From Candidatus Bathycorpusculum hydrogenotrophicum (GTDB lineage Archaea > Thermoproteota > Bathyarchaeia > Bathyarchaeales > Bathycorpusculaceae), in contig WRCX01000017.1 of the NCBI GenBank assembly GCA_009783705.1, positions 1 through 32,039 on the forward strand: a stretch of DNA of 32,039 nt. The letters run 5' to 3'. The translations under genes and the position numbers were made by a program. How positions within the stretch are numbered: the stretch's first letter is position 1; each line of letters begins with the position of its first letter. This document shows, piece by piece, positions 8,028 to 15,831 of the stretch. The notes under the pieces are model-generated. The model saw only the letters and a program-made list of their open reading frames with translations. It was not told the origin of the DNA and made no database searches.

Positions 8028-8277
8028 GATAGAAATCAACATTTCAAAGCCTTTTAGTGTACACTTAGAAACTGCCCTTTTCTACTCAGTCTAAGACAAC
8101 TTTACTTTAGACTCCTCGTTTTGACGGCATCTATTTGTGAGTACTCTGATGCCTGTTGCTAAACACAAAAACTTACGGATCCATGCGATATCTGTAGAAA
8201 ATTCAGTTTACAGATTAACTAAAGCTGTGGTTTGCCGTAAATCCTAAAAACATGTCACGCATATACCTAGAAGAGGA
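8028..8277. other. Intergenic region with several inverted repeats
   Basis: Contents include the perfect 10-bp palindrome AGTGTACACT (8056-8065), a 7-bp inverted repeat AGTCTAA/TTAGACT (8088-8094 and 8107-8113), and a 6-bp one GGCATC/GATGCC around 8127-8153. The AGTGTAC core resembles the operator sequence at 7786. The region could be a structured leader for the downstream gene or carry regulator sites. No convincing gene is seen. Confidence 0.35.
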
Positions 8278-8754
8278 ATGGCTGTGAAACGTATCGAAGC
8301 ACGCATCAAAACTCCCTTTGGTGAAGTCGTAATTGAGGGAGACTCCCCCCAGGAAATCCTTGACATGATGGGGAGTATTCCTGAGAATTTTGTCGAAACC
8401 CTCTCCGATTTTGTGTCTAACCGTCTAACCCAATCCGGTGCTCAGCTAAGAGGTATTATCGAACCCACCACCGAGGGCCCCGTTATAGTAACAAGAGAAA
8501 GTCTTACCCACTACGAATCTGTTGGCCTAATCCTCTATGCATCTGATGACCGGCGAAACACTGCCGCACAGGTGCAAAAACTCTTAGAATCCAGCGGTAT
8601 AAAAGCGATGGTTCCCGCACGCCTCAATGAAATGACTAAACGCGGCCAAGTCTTCAAACCTGACCCCAACAAACCCGACTATAAACTAACAATCCAAGGT
8701 GAAAAATGGGTCGAGGATGAAGTTATCGCAAAACTACGAGGAAGAATGGCATAG
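8278..8754 (+). CDS. Conserved hypothetical protein, 158 residues, winged-helix-like C-terminus
   Basis: The first about 45 residues (RIEARIKTPFGEVVIEGDSPQEILDMM) look like a beta-hairpin plus helix domain found in small archaeal proteins. The C-terminal half (GLILYASDDRRNTAAQVQKLLESSGIKAMVPARLNEMTKRGQVFKPDPNKPDYKLTIQGEKW) reads as a winged-helix DNA-binding fold. A DNA-binding or signalling role is inferred, not shown. The start could be ATG 8278 or GTG 8284. I cannot name the family. Confidence 0.75.
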   Translation: MAVKRIEARIKTPFGEVVIEGDSPQEILDMMGSIPENFVETLSDFVSNRLTQSGAQLRGIIEPTTEGPVIVTRESLTHYESVGLILYASDDRRNTAAQVQKLLESSGIKAMVPARLNEMTKRGQVFKPDPNKPDYKLTIQGEKWVEDEVIAKLRGRMA

Positions 8755-8824
8755 CCCAAGTTGTATCTGTTCTCCCAAAAACATATTACCTGCCGCCTGT
8801 TTTCTTCTCTGAGGCGAAAAACAA

Positions 8825-9091
8825 ATGGAATTAATACCGTTAATACCCTTCTTTGCTGCAGTCGTCTACGCAATACTAGACGGTTTTGGATTTGCCGGTG
8901 CGGCCATAGTAGCCTTGATAATTCTAGTAGTTATTGGTTTAATCATTATAGTTTTCTTAAAATTCTTGATAATACTCATCCCTGCTATCCTTGTAGCTAT
9001 AGTGGTGTATTTCCTAACCGGCGGCAACTTATTCTGGACCGGTATAGCGTTTCTATTGGTTGCCTTGGTGTCATTGGTGAGAAAAATATAA
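8825..9091 (+). CDS. Small integral membrane protein, 88 residues
   Basis: Almost the whole protein is hydrophobic, with about three transmembrane helices: near residues 1-30 (including PFFAAVVYAIL), 30-62 (VALIILVVIGLIIIVFLKFLIILIPAILVAIVVYF) and 70-86. It has very few charged residues and ends in VRKI. No family is recognised. It is 70 nt downstream of the preceding gene, so the two may be co-transcribed. A longer overlapping plus frame (8761-9195) is Cys/Ser/Arg-rich and not protein-like. Confidence 0.6.
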   Translation: MELIPLIPFFAAVVYAILDGFGFAGAAIVALIILVVIGLIIIVFLKFLIILIPAILVAIVVYFLTGGNLFWTGIAFLLVALVSLVRKI

Positions 9092-9419
9092 TATTTTCCA
9101 ACTTTCCTTTTTGTCCTCAAGTATTGATGGTGGAAATAGCGCCTATCGTTGTAGGTGTTGATTTAATTGTCTTCTCTACTCTATTGACTGTTTAGTCTAT
9201 TGCTTGAATCCGCTAGTAGACTGGTTACATCTGTATGCTATAGGCTATGTCGAGTTTGGTGTGGGTAGCAGTTGAAAAGCGGTACCCGGCTATAATTATG
9301 TGTGGAAAACGAAATTAAGTGGAATAATTGGGTGAAAGATGGCTAATACGGCGTCTATTGGGGTTATATTTTCATAAGGCTTTTATATTTGGAGAGGGGT
9401 TCTTGAGATATCAACTGGA
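9092..9419. other. Intergenic region upstream of the Sm-like gene
   Basis: A TATA box (TTTATATT, 9382-9389) lies about 32 nt before the lsm ATG and predicts a leader of under 10 nt. A 12-codon frame at 9339-9377, preceded by GGTGA, is noted but is probably chance. Nothing else is recognised. Confidence 0.4.
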
Positions 9420-9686
9420 ATGGACAGGGATCCCATAATGTCAATGATGGAACCAAGTAAAAAACCATTAAACGTTCTCATAAAACAATTGCATGGCAAC
9501 ATTGAAGTTGTCCTCAAAAACGGCTATGAATACAAGGGCAAAATGATTAAGTGTGATGGACATATGAACCTGCTCTTGGAAGGCGCAACAGAGTGTAAAG
9601 AAGACCAGCCTATGACTAACTATGGTAATGTGCTTCTTCGCGGAAACAACATACTCTATATTGTGTTAAACACAAACTTGCATTAA
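9420..9686 (+). CDS. Archaeal Sm-like protein (LSm)
   Basis: This 88-residue RNA-binding protein is expected to form a six- or seven-membered ring binding U-rich RNA. The Sm1 motif (VVLKNGYEYKGKMIKCDGHMNLLLEGA) and Sm2 motif (VLLRGNNILYIVLN, with the RG(N)N signature) are both present with normal spacing. ATG 9420 fits the TATA box; ATG 9438 or 9447 are alternatives that spare the Sm fold. The stop overlaps the convergent rio2 stop by 4 nt. Confidence 0.93.
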   Translation: MDRDPIMSMMEPSKKPLNVLIKQLHGNIEVVLKNGYEYKGKMIKCDGHMNLLLEGATECKEDQPMTNYGNVLLRGNNILYIVLNTNLH

Positions 9687-10582
9687 AGGGGTAGCTTTTT
9701 AGCTTCCCCAATTACATATTTGTAAGCTTCATCTGCCGATAGTTCCAAGTTGAATTTGCGGCTGAAAAACGTTAATATATTTTTTAGGTCTCGTTCGAGT
9801 AGTTCTTTTGCGTTTTTATGGTCGGTTTTAACTGCCTGCGGCCAATCAATAATCAGTATGTGTCCATCTGGTTGTAGGATAAGGTTGTATTCGCTAAGGT
9901 CTGCATGGATTATGTGCGCTTTGAGGTAGGCTTTTTTGAGGTTGCGTAGGATTTCTCGCAGAACTTTTTTGGCGTCGCCGATGTCTTTGTAGCGTGAGAG
10001 TTCGCCGCCTTCAATCATACCCATCGCTATGACATGGCGGTTTTGGCTAAGCGGCTGGGGTACTGAAACGTTTTTTTCATAGGCTAGTTTCATGGCTTGG
10101 TGTTCTTTTTCTGCGGCTAGGTGTGATTGAAACAGCCATGATGAGTGTTCTCGGATGTAGCCTCGTTTGCGTCGGGTTTGTCTGAAGCTGATTCGGCCTA
10201 ATCTGTGGAATTTGACGGCTATGCGTTGTCCTGATGGGCTCAGGGCGTCGTAGACGTCGGCTTCTTTGCCCACGCCTAGGGTTTGTCCAAATGAGGTTAT
10301 GATTTCGGATTTTACCAGTGCATTTATGGCTAAGCAGTCGTAGCCTGTGTAGTTTAGGGTGTAGCCGGTGTATGCGCCGTGTTTCCTGTAGATTAAGTTT
10401 AGTTTGTCAAGTTTGTCTATTGTGTATGTGACGCGTTCGAGTGGAACTTTGGCGTATTTGTGGATTTGTTCGATGGGGACGAATTCGCGTTTTGCCATTG
10501 CGGCTTCGATTATGTGGAGGATTCTTAGGTCTTCGCGTTCTAATTTTCGAAATGCTTGTACTGCGATTTCTGCGCTTGACAT
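9683..10582 (-). CDS. rio2: Rio2-type atypical protein kinase
   Basis: This 299-residue protein has the Rio2 layout. An N-terminal winged helix (about 1-90) is followed by a RIO kinase domain with nucleotide loop GVGKEADVYDA (about 103-113), Lys124 in IAVKFHRLG, the catalytic loop HADLSEYN (Asp228, Asn233) and the metal-binding IIDWPQ (Asp246). In archaea and eukaryotes Rio2 acts in late maturation of the small ribosomal subunit. It starts with ATG at 10582 and is convergent with lsm. It is complete with all key residues. Confidence 0.93.
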   Translation of the reverse strand: MSSAEIAVQAFRKLEREDLRILHIIEAAMAKREFVPIEQIHKYAKVPLERVTYTIDKLDKLNLIYRKHGAYTGYTLNYTGYDCLAINALVKSEIITSFGQTLGVGKEADVYDALSPSGQRIAVKFHRLGRISFRQTRRKRGYIREHSSWLFQSHLAAEKEHQAMKLAYEKNVSVPQPLSQNRHVIAMGMIEGGELSRYKDIGDAKKVLREILRNLKKAYLKAHIIHADLSEYNLILQPDGHILIIDWPQAVKTDHKNAKELLERDLKNILTFFSRKFNLELSADEAYKYVIGEAKKLPL

Positions 10583-10766
10583 GTGTGATCCTTAGATTTC
10601 TTTGGTTATGGTTTAATAAATGTGTGTAGTGGCGGTGTTGTTGTTTGGTTTATTTATGGCTGTACTGTTTGTTTGCAGGTTCTGTCTATTTCGATATATG
10701 GTTGCACACGTCTTTGGATATGATTGTTGAAACCGCGTATAATATTATGAAAAATATTTGTTGATA

Positions 10767-10777
10767 ATATTTATATG
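10767..10777 (+). promoter_or_regulatory. TATA box for the leader-peptide/110-residue gene unit
   Basis: An A/T run with ATTTATAT lies about 28 nt before the presumed start near 10798. The resulting leader would hold the 16-codon frame at 10819 before the main gene. Confidence 0.4.
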
Positions 10778-10818
10778 TTGTATCTATGTTTTAAAGGTGA
10801 CGGGAATCGGACTTAAAC

Positions 10819-10869
10819 ATGAACACCCAAGCCCAAGGAACCCTGCACTTCAAGGAGGAGACAACCTAA
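10819..10869 (+). CDS. Possible 16-residue leader peptide
   Basis: ATG 10819 opens a 16-codon frame (MNTQAQGTLHFKEETT) that stops 1 nt before the downstream ATG 10871. The downstream gene's strong Shine-Dalgarno sequence AAGGAGGAG (10852-10860) is inside this frame, so ribosomes on the leader would cover it. This may be a translational attenuation or coupling device, or a chance frame. No codon runs pointing to a sensed amino acid are evident. Confidence 0.3.
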   Translation: MNTQAQGTLHFKEETT

Positions 10870-10870
10870 A

Positions 10871-11203
10871 ATGAGCTACACTTTTAAAACCGTCCACGAA
10901 ATCGACTCTATGCCCGGTATAACCCAGTTTTGGGGTGTTGCGGTCCACAAAATCCGATCACAAATGTCCCGATTTTATCTTACCGTTTCTCCAATATCTG
11001 TTACACTCTCAGTTGACCCCACCGAAGAGGGAAAAAAACTAATAATTTACTTCGTCAAAATACTTGGAGAACCTGAACTTATACTTCGAGACACAAAAAC
11101 AGCCGAATGCCTCGATGATTATACCGCTAGATGGTACCAAATTGAAAACAGCAAAACAACCACCCAACGAATCAAACATCTCATAAACGGCTTTAAACCA
11201 TAA
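10871..11203 (+). CDS. Hypothetical protein, 110 residues
   Basis: This is a soluble mixed alpha/beta protein without recognised motifs. A beta-rich middle (FYLTVSPISVTLSVDPTEEGKKLIIYFVKILGEPELILRD) is followed by a helical C-terminus (DDYTARWYQIENSKTTTQRIKHLINGFK). It has an unusually good Shine-Dalgarno for this genome, AAGGAGGAG, about 10 nt before the ATG. Codon use matches its neighbours. I cannot assign a function. Confidence 0.65.
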   Translation: MSYTFKTVHEIDSMPGITQFWGVAVHKIRSQMSRFYLTVSPISVTLSVDPTEEGKKLIIYFVKILGEPELILRDTKTAECLDDYTARWYQIENSKTTTQRIKHLINGFKP

Positions 11204-11295
11204 ACTTGACCACCCAAAACTTAACAACCACTAACTCAACAATGGTTTGTACTGATCTAAAAGCTGTGTCTATTTACCGATAATAAATAAATTGG

Positions 11296-11313
11296 AGGTT
11301 GTTTAAACAACCT
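11296..11313 (-). terminator. 18-bp perfect palindrome overlapping the purC stop
   Basis: AGGTTGTTTAAACAACCT is a perfect 18-bp palindrome, and the purC TAA lies within it. In RNA it would form a hairpin at the very end of the coding region, followed on the minus strand by A/T-rich sequence. Transcript-end formation or mRNA stabilisation is the simplest role; a DNA-binding site is possible. Confidence 0.45.
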
Positions 11314-12016
11314 TGGGGCGGGCATTTTTTGCCTCTATTTTATCTAGAATCAGTTTTGCGCAATCAATTTGGTTGGGTATGCTGCCAAATTCGTCTTGTA
11401 CGCGCCAAATATCGGGTGTGATTTCGTCTGCGATGTATATTTTGCGATTTTCATCAAAGCCGAATTCTACTTTAAAATCTATCAGGGTTAAACCCAGTCC
11501 TTTTAGTTCCTTTTGCAGGACCTCCCCCACTTTGACTAAAGTGTCTAGCGTTTTGTTATATTCGCCCTCTTTTAGTAAACCTTTCATGAGGCATAATCTT
11601 TCGCTGATAAGGGGGTCTCCCTGAGCATCGTCTTTGAGTGTGACTTCGAGGTAGGGCGGGTTAAACGGGATGCCTTTTTCGAGTGTAAATCTGCGGCACA
11701 TACTGCCTGCGGTAAAGTAGCGTAACACAAATTCAAGCGCCGGAACTGTGACTTGTCGGACTTTCATTAGGCCCTGTTCAAGGTCTGCACCCAGATAATG
11801 CGTCGGAATTCCGTTTGCTTCCATTATTTCAAAAAAATATTTTGATATGGCTAGCCCATTTTTTCCTTTGCCCAAAACACTGCCCCCTACGGTGTTAGCG
11901 CCTGGATCAAATTTACCGTTTTCACCGGTTGCGGAATCTTTGAAAAGCAAATAATGATCGCCGGTTATTTCATCAGATAAAACTTTTTTTGTCTTTCCTT
12001 CGTAGATTGTTTTCAT
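11303..12016 (-). CDS. purC: Phosphoribosylaminoimidazole-succinocarboxamide synthase
   Basis: This 237-residue SAICAR synthetase joins CAIR and aspartate using ATP in purine biosynthesis. Visible family motifs are YEGKTKKVL (nucleotide loop), the DSATGENGKFDPGANTVGG region, VPALEFVLRYFTAGSMCRRF, LTLIDFKVEFGFD, and IADEITPDIWRV. Length is normal. A minus-strand TATA (TATATATAA, about 12080-12090) gives a leader of about 40 nt. No other pur gene is adjacent. Confidence 0.96.
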   Translation of the reverse strand: MKTIYEGKTKKVLSDEITGDHYLLFKDSATGENGKFDPGANTVGGSVLGKGKNGLAISKYFFEIMEANGIPTHYLGADLEQGLMKVRQVTVPALEFVLRYFTAGSMCRRFTLEKGIPFNPPYLEVTLKDDAQGDPLISERLCLMKGLLKEGEYNKTLDTLVKVGEVLQKELKGLGLTLIDFKVEFGFDENRKIYIADEITPDIWRVQDEFGSIPNQIDCAKLILDKIEAKNARPKVV

Positions 12017-12446
12017 AGTTTCTTTCAGCCCCTTTGTTAAAAGTTTTCACTGCTAATTGGACTGTTTATGTGAATGTCGATTATATATAGATAGTGTCAA
12101 GGTTAAAGTCATTTAAATGGACAATTGTAGTGGTAACCTGCTAAATACGCAACAACTATTGCCTAAAACTTTCCTTGTAAACCGCTTATGCACCAGCTAA
12201 CCATCAACAAATAATAATTAAAGCTACTGTTGATACGTCAATACTGATACTCCTGTATGAATATTGTGTACAAAATGATGATTAATTGATTTGTTTTTGG
12301 CTAATTCATAATCTTTTAATATGTTGTTTAAACCTTAAGCTTTTAGAGAGGATTTTGGGTGTTCCTTATATGTGAGAAACCCCAAGTAAAGAGCTATACC
12401 AAATGCGTCTCCAAAAGTAATTAATTATAAAACGCATGGGCTAAAC
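12017..12446. other. Intergenic region between purC and the winged-helix/RDD gene
   Basis: It holds the purC promoter at the left (TATA about 12080-12090, minus strand). At the right are A/T-rich sequences, including TTATAAAA about 20 nt before the next ATG. I see no gene, tRNA or clear repeat between them. Confidence 0.4.
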
Positions 12447-13160
12447 ATGGCAGTAAACCAAGAAAGTGTTTCAAAAGTCCTCTCTGTCCTCTCACATCCA
12501 TTACGCAGGGACATACTTCTCCATCTAAGCAACAACGGCGAAGCATCATTTACAGATCTGCTAAACTTCCTCAAAGTTGACACAGGCAAACTTAGCTTTC
12601 ACCTCCGAGCGTTGTCTCCATTTATAGAACAAACCCCAAGCGGCAAATACAAACTCAGCCGTGCAGGCGAAAGTGCAGTACGTATCATCCACGATGTAGA
12701 AGATTGGGCAGAAGTTGCCGACGTACAAGGTAAAGCAAGCTCACTCCCACTTGCCTCATTTCAAAAGCGTGCGGTTGCTTTTCTGATTGATCTCGGTTTA
12801 ATTCTTGCCATAACAATAACTATCTCAATCATCCCCAGCTTGATCGCCCCTGATATAGCAACTTTTCTAACAAACAGTATCGGTACATCTCTGTTTATAA
12901 CCATTGGATTGCTCTGGCTCTACTCAACACTACTAGAAGGTTTCAATGGACAAAGCATTGGCAAACGTATACTCGGTCTAAAAGTCGTTCGTACGGACGG
13001 AAAAAAAATGAGCTACGACCACGCCGCGGTCCGCAACTTTGGCAAAGTCCTCCCGCTTCTGCCCTTTGATTTACTGCTTGGCTGGCGTATAAAAAACCCT
13101 GCCTTTCTGCGGTACTTTGATAAATTCGCAGGCACAACTGTCATCAATCTGCGTATCTAA
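12447..13160 (+). CDS. Winged-helix DNA-binding domain fused to RDD-family membrane domain
   Basis: Residues about 7-75 form an ArsR-type winged helix (SVLSHPLRRDILLHLSNNGEASFTDLL, then KLSFHLRALSPFIE and KYKLSRAG). Residues about 102-235 are an RDD membrane domain: SFQKRAVAFLIDLGLI holds the Arg and Asp signature, two to three transmembrane helices follow, and then comes EGFNGQSIGKRILGLKVVRTDGKKMSY. The DNA-binding part should therefore be tethered at the membrane. A one-component regulator sensing a membrane or ion state is inferred; the ligand is unknown. It has no partner gene nearby and appears monocistronic. Confidence 0.85.
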   Translation: MAVNQESVSKVLSVLSHPLRRDILLHLSNNGEASFTDLLNFLKVDTGKLSFHLRALSPFIEQTPSGKYKLSRAGESAVRIIHDVEDWAEVADVQGKASSLPLASFQKRAVAFLIDLGLILAITITISIIPSLIAPDIATFLTNSIGTSLFITIGLLWLYSTLLEGFNGQSIGKRILGLKVVRTDGKKMSYDHAAVRNFGKVLPLLPFDLLLGWRIKNPAFLRYFDKFAGTTVINLRI

Positions 13161-13207
13161 TTCTTAAAGTAAAATCTTATCTGCCTCCAAGCTGTAGCTT
13201 TCTGTGT

Positions 13208-13690
13208 GTGGTCTCTATGAGCAAAAATGAATTACATGTTTCAAAAATCAAAAACGGCACTGTCATCGACCATATCTGTGGCGGCTACGCACTTGATGTC
13301 GTTAGAATTTTAGGGATAACCGGCAAAGAAAAACGCGTCATGACCATCGCGGTTAACGTACCCAGCAAACGTTTCGGTGCCAAGGACATAGTAAAAATCG
13401 AGGATAAACTTCTCAGCATCCAAGAAGTCAACCGCATTGCACTATTTGCCCCCCATGCCTCAATTAACCTCATCCGTAACTATGAGGTGGTAGAAAAACA
13501 GGAAGTTCAACTGCCCAAAGTTATCGAAGGTATCGTAAAATGTGTCAACCCCAGCTGTGTAAGCAACAGCGGTGAACCAATCTTTTCCAAATTCCAAGTT
13601 AAACACGACGAACCTCTGCTACTAAAATGCCACTACTGCGGTATAACCATAGAACAATCCGATGTTACCTTACTCAATAAGAACTTTTAA
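13208..13690 (+). CDS. pyrI: Aspartate carbamoyltransferase regulatory chain
   Basis: PyrI binds nucleotide effectors and holds together catalytic trimers of aspartate transcarbamoylase. The N-terminal allosteric domain includes the conserved GTVIDHICGGYALDVVRILGI stretch. The C-terminal zinc domain has CVNPSC and CHYCG, giving the four zinc ligands. The 160-residue frame opens with GTG 13208; ATG 13217 (MSKNELHVSKIKNG) fits the family start better. pyrB is not next to it in this window, which is unusual since pyrB-pyrI are commonly adjacent. Confidence 0.95.
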   Translation: MVSMSKNELHVSKIKNGTVIDHICGGYALDVVRILGITGKEKRVMTIAVNVPSKRFGAKDIVKIEDKLLSIQEVNRIALFAPHASINLIRNYEVVEKQEVQLPKVIEGIVKCVNPSCVSNSGEPIFSKFQVKHDEPLLLKCHYCGITIEQSDVTLLNKNF

Positions 13691-13725
13691 GTACCAATTA
13701 ATCCCTTACTCACATGTGACCTAAG

Positions 13726-13910
13726 ATGGTAAGGTTTGGCTCGAAAAAGAACCTGACCCACAAAACAAAAGCCGAGTGTTACTCCATAAAATACGTGAAG
13801 TAAATAGTCTAACCGATTACTCAGGAACAATACCAATAACAGACATTGAATACGCCAAGTTGTTAACAACGTCGCATATGTTTGGTGGCGTAATTATGAG
13901 AGTAAAATAG
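13726..13910 (+). pseudogene. Possible coding remnant
   Basis: The frame DGKVWLEKEPDPQNKSRVLL followed by HKIREVNSLTDYSGTIPITD is protein-like but has no ATG near its beginning; GTG 13776 would give 44 residues. It may be the 3' end of a truncated gene or a chance frame. No family is recognised. Confidence 0.25.
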
Positions 13911-13927
13911 ACTGCACCTATCCGTCT

Positions 13928-14395
13928 ATGATTATCTCCACCTCTGGCACTGCCACCCCGTTATCTTTAGAATATGTTACAAATTATATTACAATGCTGC
14001 CATCAACCGAATCGTCGTCAGTTCCAACAACGCCTAAAATAAGCCCCGAGTCACAAAATAACCAAATAAACATGTTGGGTGCCAATTCTGTCAACTCGTT
14101 GTCAGCTCGTCAGCTTAGTATGGAACCACAACAAACCCCATCAACACCCCAACCTCACCCAATAACAATAACTCAACGAGTTAACGAAAACCTGACGAAC
14201 CGACCATCCAACAGTCCAATAATCCCTAAATCTGAAAATACACCCAAAACAACTCCTGTTCAAGCTGATTATGACACACTGTCTAGACCACAAATATACC
14301 CCTATAAAGAACCCTTCTCAGGTTCATGTGCCCATTGCTACAATAAACCACGAACAAATCCACTACAACTACAAAAACCAACCAAAATGTGTTGA
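13928..14395 (+). CDS. Low-complexity protein ending in half a zinc finger, possibly frameshifted
   Basis: This 155-residue frame is dominated by Ser, Thr, Pro, Asn and Gln and is probably disordered. It ends in SGSCAHCYNKPRTNPLQLQ, which looks like the first half of a zinc finger, then stops. The neighbouring frame (+1 shifted) continues with KCVEENLCHNCGQVI, the missing CxxC. I suspect an indel near 14370-14395, in an A-rich stretch. Whether that is a real decay, programmed shifting or a sequencing error cannot be told here. Confidence 0.45.
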   Translation: MIISTSGTATPLSLEYVTNYITMLPSTESSSVPTTPKISPESQNNQINMLGANSVNSLSARQLSMEPQQTPSTPQPHPITITQRVNENLTNRPSNSPIIPKSENTPKTTPVQADYDTLSRPQIYPYKEPFSGSCAHCYNKPRTNPLQLQKPTKMC

Positions 14396-14498
14396 AGAGA
14401 ATCTTTGCCATAATTGTGGTCAAGTCATATTAACTGCGGGCTCGGATAAACCTGTTTTACGGCAGAATACCCAACGGGGTGTTTTTAATGCGCAATAG
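14385..14498 (+). pseudogene. Continuation of zinc-finger protein in a shifted frame
   Basis: The stretch encodes QPKCVEENLCHNCGQVILTA and about 20 more residues in a frame different from the preceding gene, overlapping its end. It supplies the second Cys pair that the preceding frame lacks. Alone it has no plausible start, so I regard it as the broken 3' part of that gene. Confidence 0.35.
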
Positions 14499-14673
14499 CA
14501 AAGCCTATCATGTTTGCAGTGATTACGGCTCATCCTTTCCCCTTCCCTATCCAAAGAGTCACCGTAGATTCTGCCGAGACTGCATCAAACAGCGCCAAGT
14601 TCGTGACTCAAAACGATACTATGCTAACCGATATGGCCAACGGAGATGTTCCCTCTGGTTCCCATTTTTGTGA
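14488..14673 (+). CDS. Small zinc-finger protein, about 61 residues
   Basis: From ATG 14488 the frame reads MRNSKAYHVCSDYGSSFPLP and continues YPKSHRRFCRDCIKQRQVRDSKRYYANRYGQ. It has a recognisable spaced zinc-binding pattern (Cys, then Cys-Arg-Asp-Cys) and a basic helix, consistent with a small nucleic-acid-binding domain. One expected Cys of the first pair appears as Tyr (CSDY rather than CxxC). The last about 10 residues (RRCSLWFPFL) look out of frame. It overlaps the preceding broken frame, so it may be a separate gene or the third piece of one decayed gene. Confidence 0.45.
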   Translation: MRNSKAYHVCSDYGSSFPLPYPKSHRRFCRDCIKQRQVRDSKRYYANRYGQRRCSLWFPFL

Positions 14674-14720
14674 CGACATACAGTGTTTAGTATATCATAG
14701 AAAACTACAATGGTTGATAC

Positions 14721-15275
14721 TTATTTTTCAACCTTGATGTTTAATTCACATAGTAAATCGCTATAATCCTCTAAACCCTTTTGCTCACTATATGTTAGAT
14801 AAAAGTCACCTTTTAGAGTAACGGTGTATTCTCCTGCGGGCAGGAACAAATCTTTTTCACTATAGAAATTCTCCCAAAAACCCGCATCAGGGTCATCTTG
14901 GTTCCAAGCACCGCTTTTTTGATAATCAAAATGATATATTTCGCCTTTTTCTAAAATTGATGACGTTAGTATAGTCTGACATATACCGCCAGTTGTAAAG
15001 TTTTTTCCGTCGGAAATGACAAAACTCATATAGGGTATACCGTGCAAGATTTCTATTGTATCATTATCTCCAGTATACTCAAGTGTTGCCCAGATTTGAA
15101 TGGCGTCTGTGGTTTTATAGACTTCTTTATCAGAAAAAAGGTTCATTTCAAAAACATCTGCAGGGCACTGGGTGGATTGGTTGTTTGGTTGATGTGCAAG
15201 GTCATAACCCAAATAACTTATAACAATTATGCCGCAAATCAACAAAATTATGCAAAACATAATTATTTTTTTCAT
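14721..15275 (-). CDS. Secreted or membrane-anchored hypothetical protein
   Basis: This 184-residue protein has an N-terminal hydrophobic helix (KKIIMFCIILLICGIIVISYL) acting as signal or anchor. The soluble domain after it is rich in beta-strand patterns (MNLFSDKEVYKTTDAIQIWATLEYTGDNDTIEILHG, then FLPAGEYTVTLKGDFYLTY). The pattern suggests an extracellular immunoglobulin-like fold similar in style to BsuPI-type proteins, but I cannot assign it. It starts with ATG 15275 and is probably monocistronic. Confidence 0.7.
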   Translation of the reverse strand: MKKIIMFCIILLICGIIVISYLGYDLAHQPNNQSTQCPADVFEMNLFSDKEVYKTTDAIQIWATLEYTGDNDTIEILHGIPYMSFVISDGKNFTTGGICQTILTSSILEKGEIYHFDYQKSGAWNQDDPDAGFWENFYSEKDLFLPAGEYTVTLKGDFYLTYSEQKGLEDYSDLLCELNIKVEK

Positions 15276-15369
15276 TATTATGCCCTACTATGCCTTGTTT
15301 TTATTACACATACGTTTATTTGATTAATATTTAAATGTTTAGAAACATTAGGGTTGTTTTAAACCAACT

Positions 15370-15804
15370 CTAAAGTAAGCGTTCCTCAGCCAGCAAAAAC
15401 AGTCTCTCAAAATCCTGCTTTACCATCCGTTTTCCCTCTTTGTTTATAACCGGACATTCAAGGGTGTAGTTAAAAACATGTATACCACTCTCAGAGTTGA
15501 AACGTAATTCAAAGGGATAGTATTGACAGATAAGCGGTCGGGATTCATAGATGCTACATCTGTTATTTTTGAGAAAAAAACATTTGTTATTTGGTTTATT
15601 CATTTCATAAACATAGGGGCCTCTGTCTGTTATTTCTTTGGCAAACTCTTCAATCAATAGATGCGTCTCTGCTGAAATTTTATTAGCCTCAGATGCCAAG
15701 AGCAGAATATGTCGTTCTTTCTGAGGAGTATCGCCACAGCACAAACCACATCCATTACATTCAAAACAAACATTGACTGGATAGGTGAAGTCCAAATGCC
15801 TCAC
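15370..15804 (-). CDS. YkgJ-family cysteine-cluster protein
   Basis: This 144-residue protein has the complete family signature: CFECNGCGLCC (Cys13, 16, 19, 22, 23), then Cys75, then CSIYESRPLICQYYPF (Cys83, Cys93). These cysteines are thought to bind a metal or iron-sulfur cluster; the family's reaction is not known. The start is GTG 15804. It lies 27 nt downstream of the MazG-like gene on the same strand and is probably co-transcribed with it. Confidence 0.88.
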   Translation of the reverse strand: MRHLDFTYPVNVCFECNGCGLCCGDTPQKERHILLLASEANKISAETHLLIEEFAKEITDRGPYVYEMNKPNNKCFFLKNNRCSIYESRPLICQYYPFELRFNSESGIHVFNYTLECPVINKEGKRMVKQDFERLFLLAEERLL

Positions 15805-15831
15805 ACAATTAGAACTGATTAACTTTGATGA

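Noticed and set aside
8761..9195. Plus-strand frame of 144 residues
   Set aside because: Cys/Ser/Arg-rich and not protein-like; the 88-residue membrane protein in another frame is far more plausible.
12268..12310. C/D-box small RNA starting ATGATGA
   Set aside because: No CTGA box D follows within a sensible distance.
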